64,000 nt of DNA from Leuconostocaceae bacterium ESL0723 (GCA_029392055.1 CP113928.1:928501-992500), one strand, 5' to 3'; positions 26,011-35,140 are shown, counted from the stretch's first letter. Made by a program: numbers and translations. The notes: generated by a model from the letters alone, not told the origin.

Positions 26011-26673
26011 TTATGACTTTTGCTTGCGCCGGGCCAGCAAGGAACGTACCAATGGTACCAGGGTAGGCAACAAGGTAACAAAAACAATGCCCAGAATAAT
26101 AGCTGAGAAGTGTTCCTGAATAAAGGGAATGTTACCAAAGAGGGCCCCGGCCCCGGTTGCAATAAAGCTCCACGAGAAGGCCGCAATCAAAACGTAGCGG
26201 AAGAAGGTGCCAAAGCTAAACTGGCTAATCCCGGCCACGAAAGGCACAAAGGTCCGAACAATCGGAATGTAGCGTCCCAAGATAATCGCCTTACCTCCAT
26301 GCTTTTGATAAAACTCTTCGGCCTCTTGGATGTACTTATCCTTGATAAAGCGTTTAAAAATCGGCTTTTGTAGGAGTGGATAACCACCCTTGCGACCAAT
26401 CCAGTAGTTCAAGGTATCGCCGGCTACCGCGGCAACAAAGAAGAGCAACATGAAGACCCAGTGGTTTAACCCAGCCGACTCACCAGCCGGAGTAACGGAG
26501 ATGGCCCCGGCCGCAAAGAGTAGGGAATCACCCGGTAAGAATGGGAAAATTACACTGCCAGTCTCGATAAAGATAATGGCGAACAAAATCACGTAGGTCC
26601 AGGGGCCAAAGTGTTGGACCAGGTTGGCCAAGTGTTGATCAATGTGCAGGATAAAGTCGATTAAAAAGGACAT
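26011..26673 (-). CDS. DedA family membrane protein
   Basis: 220 residues, five or six hydrophobic segments, of the DedA/VTT family thought to translocate or recycle lipid carriers such as undecaprenyl phosphate. Landmarks: IFIETGSVIFPFLPGDSLLF near residue 35, the re-entrant GDTLNYWIGRKGGYPLL near residue 86 and the Arg motif GRYIPIVRTFVPFVAG near residue 140. The C-terminus is basic (LLARRKQKS). It is a single-gene unit with GGAGA before the ATG and its own terminator. Confidence 0.92.
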   Translation of the reverse strand: MSFLIDFILHIDQHLANLVQHFGPWTYVILFAIIFIETGSVIFPFLPGDSLLFAAGAISVTPAGESAGLNHWVFMLLFFVAAVAGDTLNYWIGRKGGYPLLQKPIFKRFIKDKYIQEAEEFYQKHGGKAIILGRYIPIVRTFVPFVAGISQFSFGTFFRYVLIAAFSWSFIATGAGALFGNIPFIQEHFSAIILGIVFVTLLPTLVPLVRSLLARRKQKS

Positions 26674-26749
26674 GAAGGTCTCCTAAGTTTGCTGTTAGCT
26701 CTTATTATAGCCCAAGAATGATTAAACCCAGTTTAAATCCAGGTTAAGC

Positions 26750-28117
26750 TTAGTCGGCTTTGGGCTTGAGCCAGGAAATCAGACCAAAGACCACCAGCCA
26801 AATCGTCGCCCCAATGGCCGGCACCTTAGAATCGGGGTTAAAGAAGAGGGTGATATAAATAAAGGCAAAGAAGGCCACCGTAACTGGTACGGCCATACCA
26901 GGCGCCCACATTTTAAAGCCATCAGACAGATAGTCAGAAGACTTACGGTACTGCCAGTAGGTCACCAGGGTCAGGACGTAAATCATCAAGAAGAGATCAG
27001 TTGACGCACTGGTTACAAAGCTAAAGGCGTTGGTGATACTTGGAATGACACTAATCAGGGCTGAAGCGGCCACCACCAAGGCCGTGGCAAAGATAGCGTT
27101 AACTGGCAGCTGCTTGGGTGACAACTTGGCAAAGGGCTTTAGCCAGCTAGCCTTGGCCTCAGCGGCCAGAGAGTAGAAGTTACGGCTGGCAGAAAAGAGA
27201 ACCGAGTTCAGGGCTGAAGCAGCCGAAGTCAGAACCACGAAGTTAACCAGAGCGGCCGCCCAGTTAATCCCGGCCAGTTCAAAGACAGCCACAAAGGGAC
27301 TTTGGTTAGCAGGGATATCACGCCAAGGGTAAATCGTCATGATAATAAAGAGCGCGCCCAGGTAGAAGAACAAAATCCGCCATGGGATTTGGTTAATGGC
27401 CTTGGGCAAGACCTTACGGGGGTTGTTAGTTTCCGCAGCAGTCATCCCAATAAATTCCATCCCCACAAAGGCAAACATCACCATCTGAAAGCCGTTGACG
27501 AAATTACCAACCCCATTGGGGAATAGCTCAACGTGATTAATCACGTTGCCAAAGCTAACCGTGCCCACCGGGGTCTTAAAGCCAGTGAAGACCATGATTA
27601 GGCCGGTCACAATCAGGGCTAAGATGGCCACGATTTTAATCATGGCAAACCAAAATTCGGTTTCACCATACAGGGCCACGGCAATCAAGTTAACCCCGGT
27701 TAAAATCAGCAGGACCACAACCTGGATAATCCAGGCCGGCCAGGCTGGAAACCAGAACTGGATGTACTTGGCAATGGCCGTTAGTTCGGCCATCCCCATG
27801 AAGGCCACCGTTAGCCAGTAAGACCAGCGGGTGAAAAAGCCAGTCCGGGGACCAAGATACTTGGTCATAAAGTCAATAAAGGTATGGTGATTGGGGTCAG
27901 CGTAAAGCATCTCTCCGATGGCCCGCATCACAACGAACATGGCCAGGCCAATGATGGCATAAATTAGCAAAATGGCTGGTCCGGCGAAGTGAATCGAACT
28001 GCCCGCACCCATGAACAGTCCCGTCCCGATGGTACCACCAATGGCAATCAGCTGGACGTGACGGTTTTGCAAGCCCTTAGTGGGCTGGCTTTCCGCGGTG
28101 TGGTTTTCTGTCGACAT
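26750..28117 (-). CDS. APC-family amino acid permease
   Basis: 455 residues, 12 hydrophobic segments, of the amino acid transporter family (AAT). After a polar N-terminus comes the signature LQNRHVQLIAIGGTIGTGLF near residue 16, the substrate-binding helix break with GTG, and PWRDIPANQSPFVAVFEL near residue 265. It is closest in style to D-Ser/D-Ala/Gly, GABA or proline-specific AAT permeases, and I cannot choose among these. It stands alone between dedA and thrS. Confidence 0.9.
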   Translation of the reverse strand: MSTENHTAESQPTKGLQNRHVQLIAIGGTIGTGLFMGAGSSIHFAGPAILLIYAIIGLAMFVVMRAIGEMLYADPNHHTFIDFMTKYLGPRTGFFTRWSYWLTVAFMGMAELTAIAKYIQFWFPAWPAWIIQVVVLLILTGVNLIAVALYGETEFWFAMIKIVAILALIVTGLIMVFTGFKTPVGTVSFGNVINHVELFPNGVGNFVNGFQMVMFAFVGMEFIGMTAAETNNPRKVLPKAINQIPWRILFFYLGALFIIMTIYPWRDIPANQSPFVAVFELAGINWAAALVNFVVLTSAASALNSVLFSASRNFYSLAAEAKASWLKPFAKLSPKQLPVNAIFATALVVAASALISVIPSITNAFSFVTSASTDLFLMIYVLTLVTYWQYRKSSDYLSDGFKMWAPGMAVPVTVAFFAFIYITLFFNPDSKVPAIGATIWLVVFGLISWLKPKAD

Positions 28118-28148
28118 AGTTTCCTCCCAAAATTACGTAGTGATAAGA

Positions 28149-28186
28149 AACAGGCACCTAAGTTCCGGAGCACTTAGGTGTCTGTT
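28149..28186 (-). terminator. Terminator of thrS
   Basis: ACAGACACCTAAGT pairs with ACTTAGGTGCCTGT around an 8-base loop, starting 22 bases after the thrS stop. The following T-tract is short (TTTCTT). Confidence 0.75.
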
Positions 28187-28207
28187 TTAGTAAAGCTTCA
28201 AATTAAA

Positions 28208-30172
28208 TTAGGCTTTTTTGGTGTTACGGGAATACTGGGCCACGTCAGCTAAGATTTCCTTTTGGAAATCAGCCGGTGACATCGTAGCCGTATCCTTGTG
28301 GCCATAACGCCGGACGGTAACGGTCTGGTTGTTAACCTCGTCATCCCCAAGAACTAGGGTGTATGGTACCTTCCTGGTCTGAGCTTCACGAATCAGGTAA
28401 CCCATCTTAGCATCACGGGTTTCGACGTGGGCCCGCAGACCGGCGTCTTGTAACTGCTTCTTGATTTGGCGGGCATAGTCGCCGTGGGCCCCCAGGTTAA
28501 CTGGGATAATCTCAACTTGCAGCGGTGCCAACCAAGTTGGGAAGGCCCCCTTGTACATCTCAATCAGGTAGGCCGTGAAGCGTTCCATGGTACCAACAAT
28601 ACCACGGTGCAACATCACTGGCCGGTGGTTATCCTGACCATCTTCACCGACATAAGTCAAGTTAAAGCGCTCTGGCAGCAAGAAGTCCAACTGGATAGTT
28701 GACAGGGTCTCTTCACCACCCAAGGCCGTCTTAGTCTGAACATCAAGCTTAGGACCGTAGAAAGCCGCTTCCCCTTCGGCCTCGTAGTAATCCAACTTAA
28801 GGTCATCCATGGCCCGCTTTAACTGGGCTTGGGACTTCTCCCACATGGCATCGTCATCAAAATACTTATCGGTGTTTTTAGGATCACGGTAAGAAAGCCG
28901 GAAACGGTAATCAGTGATGTTGAAGTCTTCGTAGACCTGCATCATCATCTGCAAAATCGTCTTAAATTCTTCTTCCAACTTTTCCGGTTCAACGAAGGTA
29001 TGACCATCGTTTAGGGTCATTTCCCGGACCCGGGAGAGACCAGTCAAAGCCCCTGACTTTTCATAGCGGTGCATCATCCCTAGTTCAGCAATCCGCATTG
29101 GTAGGTCACGGTATGAACGAGGCTTGTGCTTATAAACCATGATATGCGATGGGCAGTTCATGGGACGCAACTCTAAGAACTCGCCATCCCCCATGTCCAT
29201 TGGTGGGAACATATCTTCACGGTAGTGGTCCCAATGACCAGAAGTCTTATAGAGGTTTAGGTTGGAAAGGACTGGCGTGTAAACGTGGAGGTAGTCGTTG
29301 TCCAACTCCTTGTCAACGATGTAACGCTCAACCTGACGGCGAATCGTAGCCCCGTTTGGCAACCAGACGGGCAGGCCGGAGCCAACCTCTTGGCTGGTAA
29401 AGAAGAGATCCAAGTCACGGCCAATCGTCCGGTGGTCACGTTCCTTAGCTTCAGCCCGCCGCTTTAAGTCGGCTTCCAGGTCGGCTTCCTTCCAGAAGGC
29501 CGTCCCATAAATTCGTTGCATGACCGCCTTGTTGGAATCACCACGCCAGTAAGAACCAGCGACTGAAATCAGCTTGAAGTGCTTAATCCAGCCCGTGGAA
29601 GGCACCAGGCCACCGCGGTCTAATTCAACGTGGTCACCTTGAACGGCAATGGTAATGGGTTCATCGGCTGGTAAATCGTTAATCAGTTCAACCTTGTAAG
29701 GGTCATCAGCAAAGCGCTCTAAGGCTTCTGCCCGAGTAATTTCGTGGGAAACAATTGGCAGGTCTTCTTTAACAATTTTGTGCATGACTGCTTCGATTTC
29801 TGGAAAATCTTCGACGGAGACCTGGTTACCAGCCCCGTTGTCAGTGTCGTAGTAGAAGCCGTTTTCAATCGCTGGTCCGACCCCAAAGTGCATGTTGGCA
29901 AACTTTGGAATGCGCTTGAGGGCCTGGGCTAGCAAGTGGGCCGCTGAGTGCCGCAAAATCTGCAGTGATTCTGGGTCATCAGTCGTAATCAGTTGAAAGT
30001 CACCACCGTGGTCAATGACATCGTGCATGCCCACGTAGTGGCCATCCAATTTTGCAGTCACCGACTTTTTAGCCAGTGACTTAGAAATTTGTGAAGCAAC
30101 CTCGATGGGCTTCACGCCGGCTTCGTATTCTTTAACTGCTCCATCTGGAAACGTTAATGCTACCTGCGCCAT
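28208..30172 (-). CDS. thrS: Threonine--tRNA ligase
   Basis: A 654-residue class II synthetase charging tRNA-Thr. Order: N-terminal TGS domain (to about residue 62), the editing domain with [11 protein letters not shown] and a conserved zinc-type His/Cys set to about 225, the catalytic core with class II motifs ([20 protein letters not shown] near residue 335, [13 protein letters not shown] near 385 and [15 protein letters not shown] near 520), then the anticodon-binding domain from about 545. Full length. Preceded by a T-box leader with Thr specifier. Confidence 0.97.
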   Translation of the reverse strand: MAQVALTFPDGAVKEYEAGVKPIEVASQISKSLAKKSVTAKLDGHYVGMHDVIDHGGDFQLITTDDPESLQILRHSAAHLLAQALKRIPKFANMHFGVGPAIENGFYYDTDNGAGNQVSVEDFPEIEAVMHKIVKEDLPIVSHEITRAEALERFADDPYKVELINDLPADEPITIAVQGDHVELDRGGLVPSTGWIKHFKLISVAGSYWRGDSNKAVMQRIYGTAFWKEADLEADLKRRAEAKERDHRTIGRDLDLFFTSQEVGSGLPVWLPNGATIRRQVERYIVDKELDNDYLHVYTPVLSNLNLYKTSGHWDHYREDMFPPMDMGDGEFLELRPMNCPSHIMVYKHKPRSYRDLPMRIAELGMMHRYEKSGALTGLSRVREMTLNDGHTFVEPEKLEEEFKTILQMMMQVYEDFNITDYRFRLSYRDPKNTDKYFDDDAMWEKSQAQLKRAMDDLKLDYYEAEGEAAFYGPKLDVQTKTALGGEETLSTIQLDFLLPERFNLTYVGEDGQDNHRPVMLHRGIVGTMERFTAYLIEMYKGAFPTWLAPLQVEIIPVNLGAHGDYARQIKKQLQDAGLRAHVETRDAKMGYLIREAQTRKVPYTLVLGDDEVNNQTVTVRRYGHKDTATMSPADFQKEILADVAQYSRNTKKA

Positions 30173-30204
30173 AAAACTACCTCTTCTATATTTTTATTTG
30201 GGTT

Positions 30205-30448
30205 AAACCACAAAAAAACGCCCTTTAGGCTGAAATCAGCCTAAAGGGACGCTTAACCGTGGTACCACCCATTTCGACCCAGTTAACCTGGGCCCTCTCA
30301 TGACTGGTAACGGTGTCACCCGGGTGGGCTTTCATAAGTACTCCCCCACCACTCAAAGGTAGTCCAACTTATCCCCGATACCTGCTCTCAGCAACCGCAG
30401 GCTCTCTAATAACGAGTGGATAAATCAGTTGTCCTTCTCAATGTTTCT
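30205..30448 (-). promoter_or_regulatory. T-box riboswitch leader of thrS
   Basis: The minus-strand leader contains the antiterminator T-box GGGTGGTACCACG (about 30270-30257) followed by the terminator stem CCCTTTAGGCTGA/TCAGCCTAAAGGG and a T-run (30251-30213). In stem I the likely specifier is ACC (30360-30358) in GGACTACCTTTGAG, which codes for Thr. Uncharged tRNA-Thr would stabilise the antiterminator and raise thrS expression. Confidence 0.92.
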
Positions 30449-30454
30449 AAAGCG

Positions 30455-30483
30455 ATATTAGCATCTTGAACAAAAAATAGCAA
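30455..30483 (-). promoter_or_regulatory. Promoter of the thrS T-box leader
   Basis: Minus-strand TTGCTA (30483-30478), 17-base spacer, TAATAT (30460-30455). It begins 5 bases after the stop of the 39-residue ORF. Confidence 0.65.
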
Positions 30484-30487
30484 GATA

Positions 30488-30607
30488 CTACTTAAAGTCG
30501 GCTAGCACGGCAGCCAACGCTTGCCGGGCAGTGTCATCATGGTCCAAAATACCGTTATCATAAACCGACTGCAGGGCTGCTACCTGCGCCTTACTCAACT
30601 TTGCCAT
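30488..30607 (-). CDS. Conserved-looking 39-residue protein
   Basis: ATG at 30607 has a strong AAAGGAG site 7-8 bases upstream and a minus-strand TATAAT at 30644-30639. The product starts MAKLSKAQVAALQSVYDNG and ends LAAVLADFK, with a charged DHDDTARQ centre; it looks like two short helices joined by an acidic turn. No signal peptide or cysteines. I believe similar tiny proteins occur in lactobacilli but cannot name a family. It sits between divergent flavodoxin and the thrS leader. Confidence 0.7.
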   Translation of the reverse strand: MAKLSKAQVAALQSVYDNGILDHDDTARQALAAVLADFK

Positions 30608-30652
30608 GGTCAGTCTCCTTTACTCAAATATCAAGCCCATTATACTGCAAAA

Positions 30653-30661
30653 TGTTACAAT
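30653..30661 (+). promoter_or_regulatory. Extended -10 promoter of the flavodoxin gene
   Basis: TGTTACAAT (TACAAT at 30656-30661), 39 bases before the flavodoxin ATG, which has a TAAGGAG site. It is divergent from the small-ORF promoter. Confidence 0.5.
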
Positions 30662-30699
30662 TACCTACACAAGTAGCCAGTAATTAAGGAGCTTTTGTC

Positions 30700-31173
30700 A
30701 TGCCAGAAAATTCACCCCTAACCGCCCAAGTTGTCTTTGCCACCATCACCGGCAACAACGAGGCCGTGGCCGATGTGATTATCGCCGACTTAGAGGCGGC
30801 CGGGGTTCAGGTTAAAAAAACCGAAATCAGTCAGACCGAAGTTGATGAACTAGCCCAAGTCGACATTGCCATCATTGTCCCCTACACCTACGACGGTGGT
30901 TCCCTGCCCGACGAGGGTCTGGATTTTTACGATGACCTAGCCGACATTGACCTCAGCCAAGTAATCTATGGGGTGGCTGGTTCCGGTGATCTTTACTACG
31001 AAGATACCTACTGCCTGGCCCTAGATAGTTTCGATACGCAGATTCAGAAAAGCGGGGCCAAAAAGGGTGCTGACATTGTCCGTGTCGACCTACGACCAGA
31101 AGAAGAGGATAAAAAGCACCTCCAGGTCTTTGTCGATGACTTAATCGCAGCGGCCCAAGCTACTAAGCAATAA
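30700..31173 (+). CDS. Flavodoxin
   Basis: A 157-residue small FMN electron carrier. The phosphate-binding loop is ATITGNNEAVADVI near residues 13-26, the isoalloxazine-flanking YTYDGGSLPDE lies near residue 60, and GVAGSGDLYYEDTYCLALD near residue 90 is the third flavin contact, with the conserved aromatic Tyr. The protein is very acidic, as expected for flavodoxins. It is a single plus-strand gene with a shared downstream terminator. Redox partners are unknown. Confidence 0.93.
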   Translation: MPENSPLTAQVVFATITGNNEAVADVIIADLEAAGVQVKKTEISQTEVDELAQVDIAIIVPYTYDGGSLPDEGLDFYDDLADIDLSQVIYGVAGSGDLYYEDTYCLALDSFDTQIQKSGAKKGADIVRVDLRPEEEDKKHLQVFVDDLIAAAQATKQ

Positions 31174-31211
31174 AAAAAGTTTCCCAAGCAATTGGGAAAC
31201 TTTTTTTATTA
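31172..31211. terminator. Bidirectional terminator between flavodoxin and yebC
   Basis: AAAGTTTCCCAA/TTGGGAAACTTT stem with a tiny loop and A/T-runs on both sides, placed between two convergent genes. Confidence 0.9.
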
Positions 31212-31931
31212 TTCGGCCGTAGTATAAACGGCAAGGACATCTTCGTTGTCTTCTAATTCGTCAACCAACTTGTCCAACTTTTCGCGGTCATCACCGCCCA
31301 CTTCCATTGGGTTTTGTGGAATCATGGTTACTTCGGCATCGGCGAAGTCATAACCGGCATCCACCAAGGCCCCTTCAACTGTTTGGAAGTCACCGGGTTC
31401 GGTGTAGATTTCAAAGGCTTCATCAGAAGTCTGCACATCTTCAGCACCGGCTTCCAAGGCGTCTTCGAGGACCTGATCTTCATCCAAATCTGGGAATTCA
31501 GAACGATCAATGACCAGGTAACCTTTCCGGTCGAACTGGAAGGCCACGGAACCGCTGGTTCCTAGTGAACCACCGAAGTGCTTGAACGAATTACGCACCG
31601 TTGAAACCGTGCGGTTAATGTTATCAGTGGAAGCCTCCACCAAAACCGCCACCCCGGCAGTACCATAACCTTCGTAAGTCACTTCTTCGAACTTAGCCCC
31701 GCCGGCCCCAGAAGCCTTATCAAGGGCCCGCTGGATGTTATCCTTGGGCATGTTTGCCGCCTTGGCCTTGTCGACCACCAGACGGAGAGAAGCGTTCATT
31801 TCGGGATCTGCACCGCCAGCCTTTGCCGCAACATATAAGTCGTGCGCTAGCTTTTGGAAAATCTTTCCCCGCTTAGCATCTTGGGCGTTTTTACGACCTT
31901 GAATGTTATGCCATTTACTGTGTCCTGACAT
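31209..31931 (-). CDS. yebC: YebC/PmpR family regulator or translation factor
   Basis: 240 residues from ATG 31931. A 28-residue upstream extension is rejected because a GAAGGAGATGACACG site precedes this ATG and the protein then begins with the family signature [20 protein letters not shown]. Also diagnostic are [15 protein letters not shown] near residue 72 and [19 protein letters not shown] near residue 95. The family was described as DNA-binding regulators; some members have been linked to translation of proline stretches. Acidic C-terminal half. Convergent with flavodoxin. Confidence 0.95.
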   Translation of the reverse strand: MSGHSKWHNIQGRKNAQDAKRGKIFQKLAHDLYVAAKAGGADPEMNASLRLVVDKAKAANMPKDNIQRALDKASGAGGAKFEEVTYEGYGTAGVAVLVEASTDNINRTVSTVRNSFKHFGGSLGTSGSVAFQFDRKGYLVIDRSEFPDLDEDQVLEDALEAGAEDVQTSDEAFEIYTEPGDFQTVEGALVDAGYDFADAEVTMIPQNPMEVGGDDREKLDKLVDELEDNEDVLAVYTTAE

Positions 31932-31998
31932 CGTGTCATCTCCTTCAAAAAAATACAATATTAATATAGTACCAAATATTAGCCTTAATATCCAGATA

Positions 31999-32487
31999 TT
32001 AGTACTGATTGCCACCCAGGATTTCCAAGTAGGTCATGGCAGCACTACTAATCAAGGCGGCCAGAATATCGTCCAAGTAAACGTTAACTGAGTCGGTCCG
32101 ATCGTTAATTTCACCAATCAAGCCAGGCTTTAAGTCATCCAGGAGACCGTAGTGGACCGTAGCGGCAGCGGAAAACTGCTGGGTAATCCCAATGGCCAGA
32201 ATTTCATCCACGTTATGACCGTTGGCGTCCCGCTGTAAACGGGGCTTTAAGGGTTCACTGTCTGGCATAATTGGTGCCTGTTCGTCTAGGTAAATTGCCG
32301 TCAGGATAATATCGGCCACTTCATCCTTGTGCAGGACCCGCTTGATGGCCTGGTTTAAGGCATCAACGTTAATTTCATCGTGGTACTTATCAACCAGGAA
32401 GGCTTCGGTTCCATGGAAAATATCTTCAATGTTTACGCCGCGTTCGCCCAACTTGTCAATGGCGGCCAGTTGCAATGCTTCTGTCAT
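31999..32487 (-). CDS. pgpA: Phosphatidylglycerophosphatase A-like protein (YutG/PgpA family)
   Basis: 162 residues with the Gram-positive PgpA-like fold: [20 protein letters not shown] (residues 18-37), then [18 protein letters not shown], and a C-terminal half [19 protein letters not shown] with acidic residues and helix [18 protein letters not shown]. The family dephosphorylates phosphatidylglycerophosphate in phospholipid synthesis, though Gram-positive soluble members are less studied. It follows serA by 17 bases on the same strand, so it is probably transcribed with serCA. Confidence 0.82.
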   Translation of the reverse strand: MTEALQLAAIDKLGERGVNIEDIFHGTEAFLVDKYHDEINVDALNQAIKRVLHKDEVADIILTAIYLDEQAPIMPDSEPLKPRLQRDANGHNVDEILAIGITQQFSAAATVHYGLLDDLKPGLIGEINDRTDSVNVYLDDILAALISSAAMTYLEILGGNQY

Positions 32488-32504
32488 CAGTCTTTCCTTT
32501 CTTT

Positions 32505-33689
32505 TTACAGCTCATCGGCATCAGGGTTGTGGTAAATTTCCACGTTTAAGACATGGCCAATACCCTTGATATCACTGACAATGGCCTGCCGGTGATCCGC
32601 CGGCAATTGGTTTAAGGCCACCAAAGTGTACGCATAGTCACCCACCGCCCGGTTGCTCAACTCTTCAATGTTTAAATCCTGTTTTCCAAAGACCTGGCTA
32701 ATTTGTCCCAGCATGTTGGGCACGTTTTCGTGCAGGATACCAATCCGGTAAGGGGTCAGGAAAGGTTCGTTAATGTCGGGATAGTTGACCGAGTTCACGA
32801 TGTTTCCACTCGTCAGGAAATCATCCAGCTGCTTGGCTGCCATCAAGGCACTGGTATCCTCGGCCTCGACCGTGGAACCACCAATATGAGGGGTGATAAT
32901 GACCCGGTCGTTATCTAAGAGCGGTTCGCTACTAAAGTCGGTAATGAAGAGCCGTAATTGCTTGGCATCTAGGGCCTTAACCGCCGCCTCATCATCAACA
33001 ATCCCGCTCCGGGAGAAGTTAATCAAGGCCGCGTTAGGCTTCAATTGGGCCAGTTTCTTAGCATCAATAAAGTGGTGGTTGGCCTTGGTATAAGGAATAT
33101 GCACTGTCACATAGTCAGCGGCCGCTAAGACCTCGTCAACACTGGCCGCGTGATGAACGTGACGGTCAATCCGCCAAGCCGTATTCGCATTCAGACCGGG
33201 GTCGTAACCGATTACGTCCATCCCCAGTGAAAGAGCGATGTTGGCCACCTTGGAGCCCACATTTCCCAGACCAATTACCCCCAGGGTCTTTTGGTAAAGT
33301 TCGGTACCCCGGTAACTGCCCTTGTTACGTTCGGTGCGCAGGGAAACATCCCCACCACGGGTTTCATTGGCAAAATTAATCGCCGAAATGATGGGCCTGG
33401 CCGCCATAATTAAGGCCGCAACGGTCAATTCCTTAACTGCATTAGCATTCCCACCCGGGGTATTAAAGACCGGGATCCCACGCTTAGAAAGCTCGCTTAC
33501 TGGAATATTGTTAAACCCGGCCCCAGCTCGAACCACGGCCTTGACGCTGTCAGGAATTGTTTCATGGTGCAAATCTTGGGAACGGAGAAGGATGCCGTCG
33601 GGGGCCTCGTCACCATTGATTTGGTAGCCCCGCTCGCTTAGGTAATCCAATCCCTTTTCACTGACAGCGTTATAGGTTTTGATGTTCAT
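32505..33689 (-). CDS. serA: D-3-phosphoglycerate dehydrogenase
   Basis: A 394-residue NAD-dependent oxidoreductase making 3-phosphohydroxypyruvate, the first step of serine synthesis. NAD site TLGVIGLGNVGSKVANIAL near residues 134-152. Catalytic residues are visible in NFSRSGIVDDEAAVKAL (Arg), then a Glu and ITPHIGGSTVEAEDTS (His). A C-terminal ACT domain (about 318-394, YRIGILHENVPNMLGQISQV) suggests feedback control by serine. Short form without the intervening ASB domain. Its start overlaps the serC stop by one base. Confidence 0.95.
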   Translation of the reverse strand: MNIKTYNAVSEKGLDYLSERGYQINGDEAPDGILLRSQDLHHETIPDSVKAVVRAGAGFNNIPVSELSKRGIPVFNTPGGNANAVKELTVAALIMAARPIISAINFANETRGGDVSLRTERNKGSYRGTELYQKTLGVIGLGNVGSKVANIALSLGMDVIGYDPGLNANTAWRIDRHVHHAASVDEVLAAADYVTVHIPYTKANHHFIDAKKLAQLKPNAALINFSRSGIVDDEAAVKALDAKQLRLFITDFSSEPLLDNDRVIITPHIGGSTVEAEDTSALMAAKQLDDFLTSGNIVNSVNYPDINEPFLTPYRIGILHENVPNMLGQISQVFGKQDLNIEELSNRAVGDYAYTLVALNQLPADHRQAIVSDIKGIGHVLNVEIYHNPDADEL

Positions 33690-34780
33690 TACTGGTTCTC
33701 CTTTTTAGCCTGGTCCAAAAATGTAATTAAGGCGTCAACGGCATCCATTGGCTGGGCGTTGTACAAGGAAGCCCGGAAACCGCCAACCGAACGGTGACCG
33801 GCCAGGTTGTGCAGTCCAGCTCGGTCAGCCTCCTGGCTAATCTTCTTATCCAAATCAGCATTACCGGTGGTAAAGACCACGTTGGTCAGGGAACGTGCCG
33901 CCCCCTGAACTGGTGCCTGGTAAAAGTCAGACTGGTCTAAGTAATCGTATAAGCGCTTAGCCTTCGCCTGGTTGCGGGCGTACATGGCTGGTACCCCACC
34001 TTCTTGATCAACCCAGTCTAAGACCAGGCCTAAGGCATAGATACTAAAGACGGGCGGCGTGTTGTACATTGAATTCTTATCAACGTAGTTTTGGTAACGC
34101 ATCATCGGCCCGATCTTTTCGGGCTGTTGGTTGGCTAGCCAGTCCTTTTTAACAACTACCAGGGTTACCCCGGCTGGCCCCAGGTTTTTCTGAGCACCAG
34201 CAAAGAAGGCATCAAAGTCCTGGGCTTGGTAAGGCTCGGCCAAAATGTTGGAACTGAGATCCGCAATCAGGCGACCATCAGTCTTTGGCAACAGGTCCTG
34301 GTGATAGGTGGTCCCTTCAATGGTGTTATTGGTAGTCAGATAGAGATAGTCATAGTCCGCTGACTTAAAATCGGCCGGCAAACTTGGTAGGTAACGGTAC
34401 TTATCTGGTCGCGATGTAGCAAGAATATCGGCCTCTTTACCAACTGCGTCAGCCGCCAAGGCCGCCTTGTGGGCAAAGTTACCCGAATCCAAGACCGCAA
34501 TCTTCCCCAGGTGAGTGGCAAAGTTGGCCGGTAGCATTTCAAATTGGAGGGAGCCACCACCCTGGACAAAGAGCACGGCGTATTCGTCAGAAATCCCCAT
34601 TAACTGGCGGAGTTTTTCCTGGGCGTGGTTAATGATGGCATCAAACTGGGGACTGCGGTGGGAAATCTCTAGGATGCTGGTATGGGTGTGCTCCTGGGCC
34701 GCCAAATCTTTTTGAATTTGCTGGATAACCGGCTCGGGTAAGACCCCAGGTCCGGCTGAAAAATTATAACTTTGCATCAT
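33689..34780 (-). CDS. serC: Phosphoserine aminotransferase
   Basis: A 363-residue class V PLP aminotransferase converting phosphohydroxypyruvate to phosphoserine. Signature YNFSAGPGVLPEPVIQQIQ at residues 5-23, VQGGGSLQFEMLPANF near residue 73, and the PLP Lys in FAGAQKNLGPAGVTLVVV near residue 197. Full length. First structural gene of serC-serA(-pgpA). The final phosphatase SerB is not in the window. Its 5' leader holds a short leader peptide and a terminator. Confidence 0.96.
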   Translation of the reverse strand: MMQSYNFSAGPGVLPEPVIQQIQKDLAAQEHTHTSILEISHRSPQFDAIINHAQEKLRQLMGISDEYAVLFVQGGGSLQFEMLPANFATHLGKIAVLDSGNFAHKAALAADAVGKEADILATSRPDKYRYLPSLPADFKSADYDYLYLTTNNTIEGTTYHQDLLPKTDGRLIADLSSNILAEPYQAQDFDAFFAGAQKNLGPAGVTLVVVKKDWLANQQPEKIGPMMRYQNYVDKNSMYNTPPVFSIYALGLVLDWVDQEGGVPAMYARNQAKAKRLYDYLDQSDFYQAPVQGAARSLTNVVFTTGNADLDKKISQEADRAGLHNLAGHRSVGGFRASLYNAQPMDAVDALITFLDQAKKENQ

Positions 34781-34803
34781 TGCTCCTCACTGCAGGGTAA
34801 CAA

Positions 34804-34836
34804 AAAAGCACAGATACCCCCGGCATCCGTGCTTAG
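34804..34836 (-). terminator. Attenuator terminator in the serC leader
   Basis: AAGCACGGATGCC pairs with GGTATCTGTGCTT around GGGG, followed by TTTTTT, about 20 bases before the serC ATG. A terminator between promoter and gene implies conditional read-through. Upstream CGTGTTTC could pair with GAAAC and CACG to form a competing structure. Confidence 0.8.
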
Positions 34837-34871
34837 TTTCTAATTCACGTCGAAACACGCAAATAAGCCCC

Positions 34872-34931
34872 TTAGCCTTGAATACTAGTGGGCTTTTGTT
34901 GGTGTATCAAATCTTGATTTAATCCACACAT
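34872..34931 (-). CDS. Candidate serCA leader peptide (19 residues)
   Basis: ATG at 34931 preceded by an AAAGGGAG site codes for MCGLNQDLIHQQKPTSIQG and stops before the terminator hairpin. It contains Cys and Gly codons at the start and one Ser codon (AGT) near the end, all products of the serine pathway. There is no run of control codons, so classical attenuation by peptide is not proven. The stop lies inside a CAAAAGCCC/GGGCTTATTTG hairpin that could respond to ribosome position. Confidence 0.5.
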   Translation of the reverse strand: MCGLNQDLIHQQKPTSIQG

Positions 34932-34958
34932 ACGCGCCTGCTCCCTTTAATTATCCTC

Positions 34959-34986
34959 ATTCTACGAGAAGAAAAATAATTGTCAA
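34959..34986 (-). promoter_or_regulatory. Promoter of serCA
   Basis: Minus-strand consensus TTGACA (34986-34981), 16-base spacer, TAGAAT (34964-34959). It lies back to back with the tRNA-Leu promoter, the two -35 elements being 3 bases apart. Confidence 0.75.
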
Positions 34987-34989
34987 GGC

Positions 34990-35019
34990 TTGTAATATGG
35001 CCCCTAATCAGGGTATAAT
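34990..35019 (+). promoter_or_regulatory. Promoter of tRNA-Leu
   Basis: TTGTAA at 34990-34995, 18-base spacer, TATAAT at 35014-35019, 15 bases before the tRNA 5' end. Confidence 0.75.
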
Positions 35020-35033
35020 GTTCCATGTTGCTT

Positions 35034-35117
35034 GCCGATGTGGCGGAACTGGCAGACGCGTACCGTTCAGGTCGGTATGGTGATTTCACCGTGCAGGTTC
35101 GATTCCTGTCATCGGCA
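35034..35117 (+). tRNA. tRNA-Leu (anticodon CAG)
   Basis: 84 nt with a long variable arm, as expected for a class II tRNA. Acceptor stem GCCGATG/CATCGGC, discriminator A, no encoded CCA. Anticodon stem TACCG/CGGTA encloses TTCAGGT with CAG at 34-36. T-loop GTTCGATTC. Confidence 0.95.
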
Positions 35118-35140
35118 TCTTAGCTTGATAAATAGCAACC

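Noticed and set aside
25947-26186. 80-residue N-terminal extension of the nadV-coupled gene
   Set aside because: It overlaps dedA and its terminator, and the promoter lies inside it, so ATG 25946 is the start.
31932-32015. 28-residue hydrophobic extension of YebC
   Set aside because: It looks like a signal anchor but YebC is cytosolic, and the internal ATG has a strong ribosome binding site.
34781-34960. T-box or known riboswitch upstream of serC
   Set aside because: No GGTACC-type T-box core is present, and I do not recognise another known aptamer; it was kept as a separate attenuator hypothesis.
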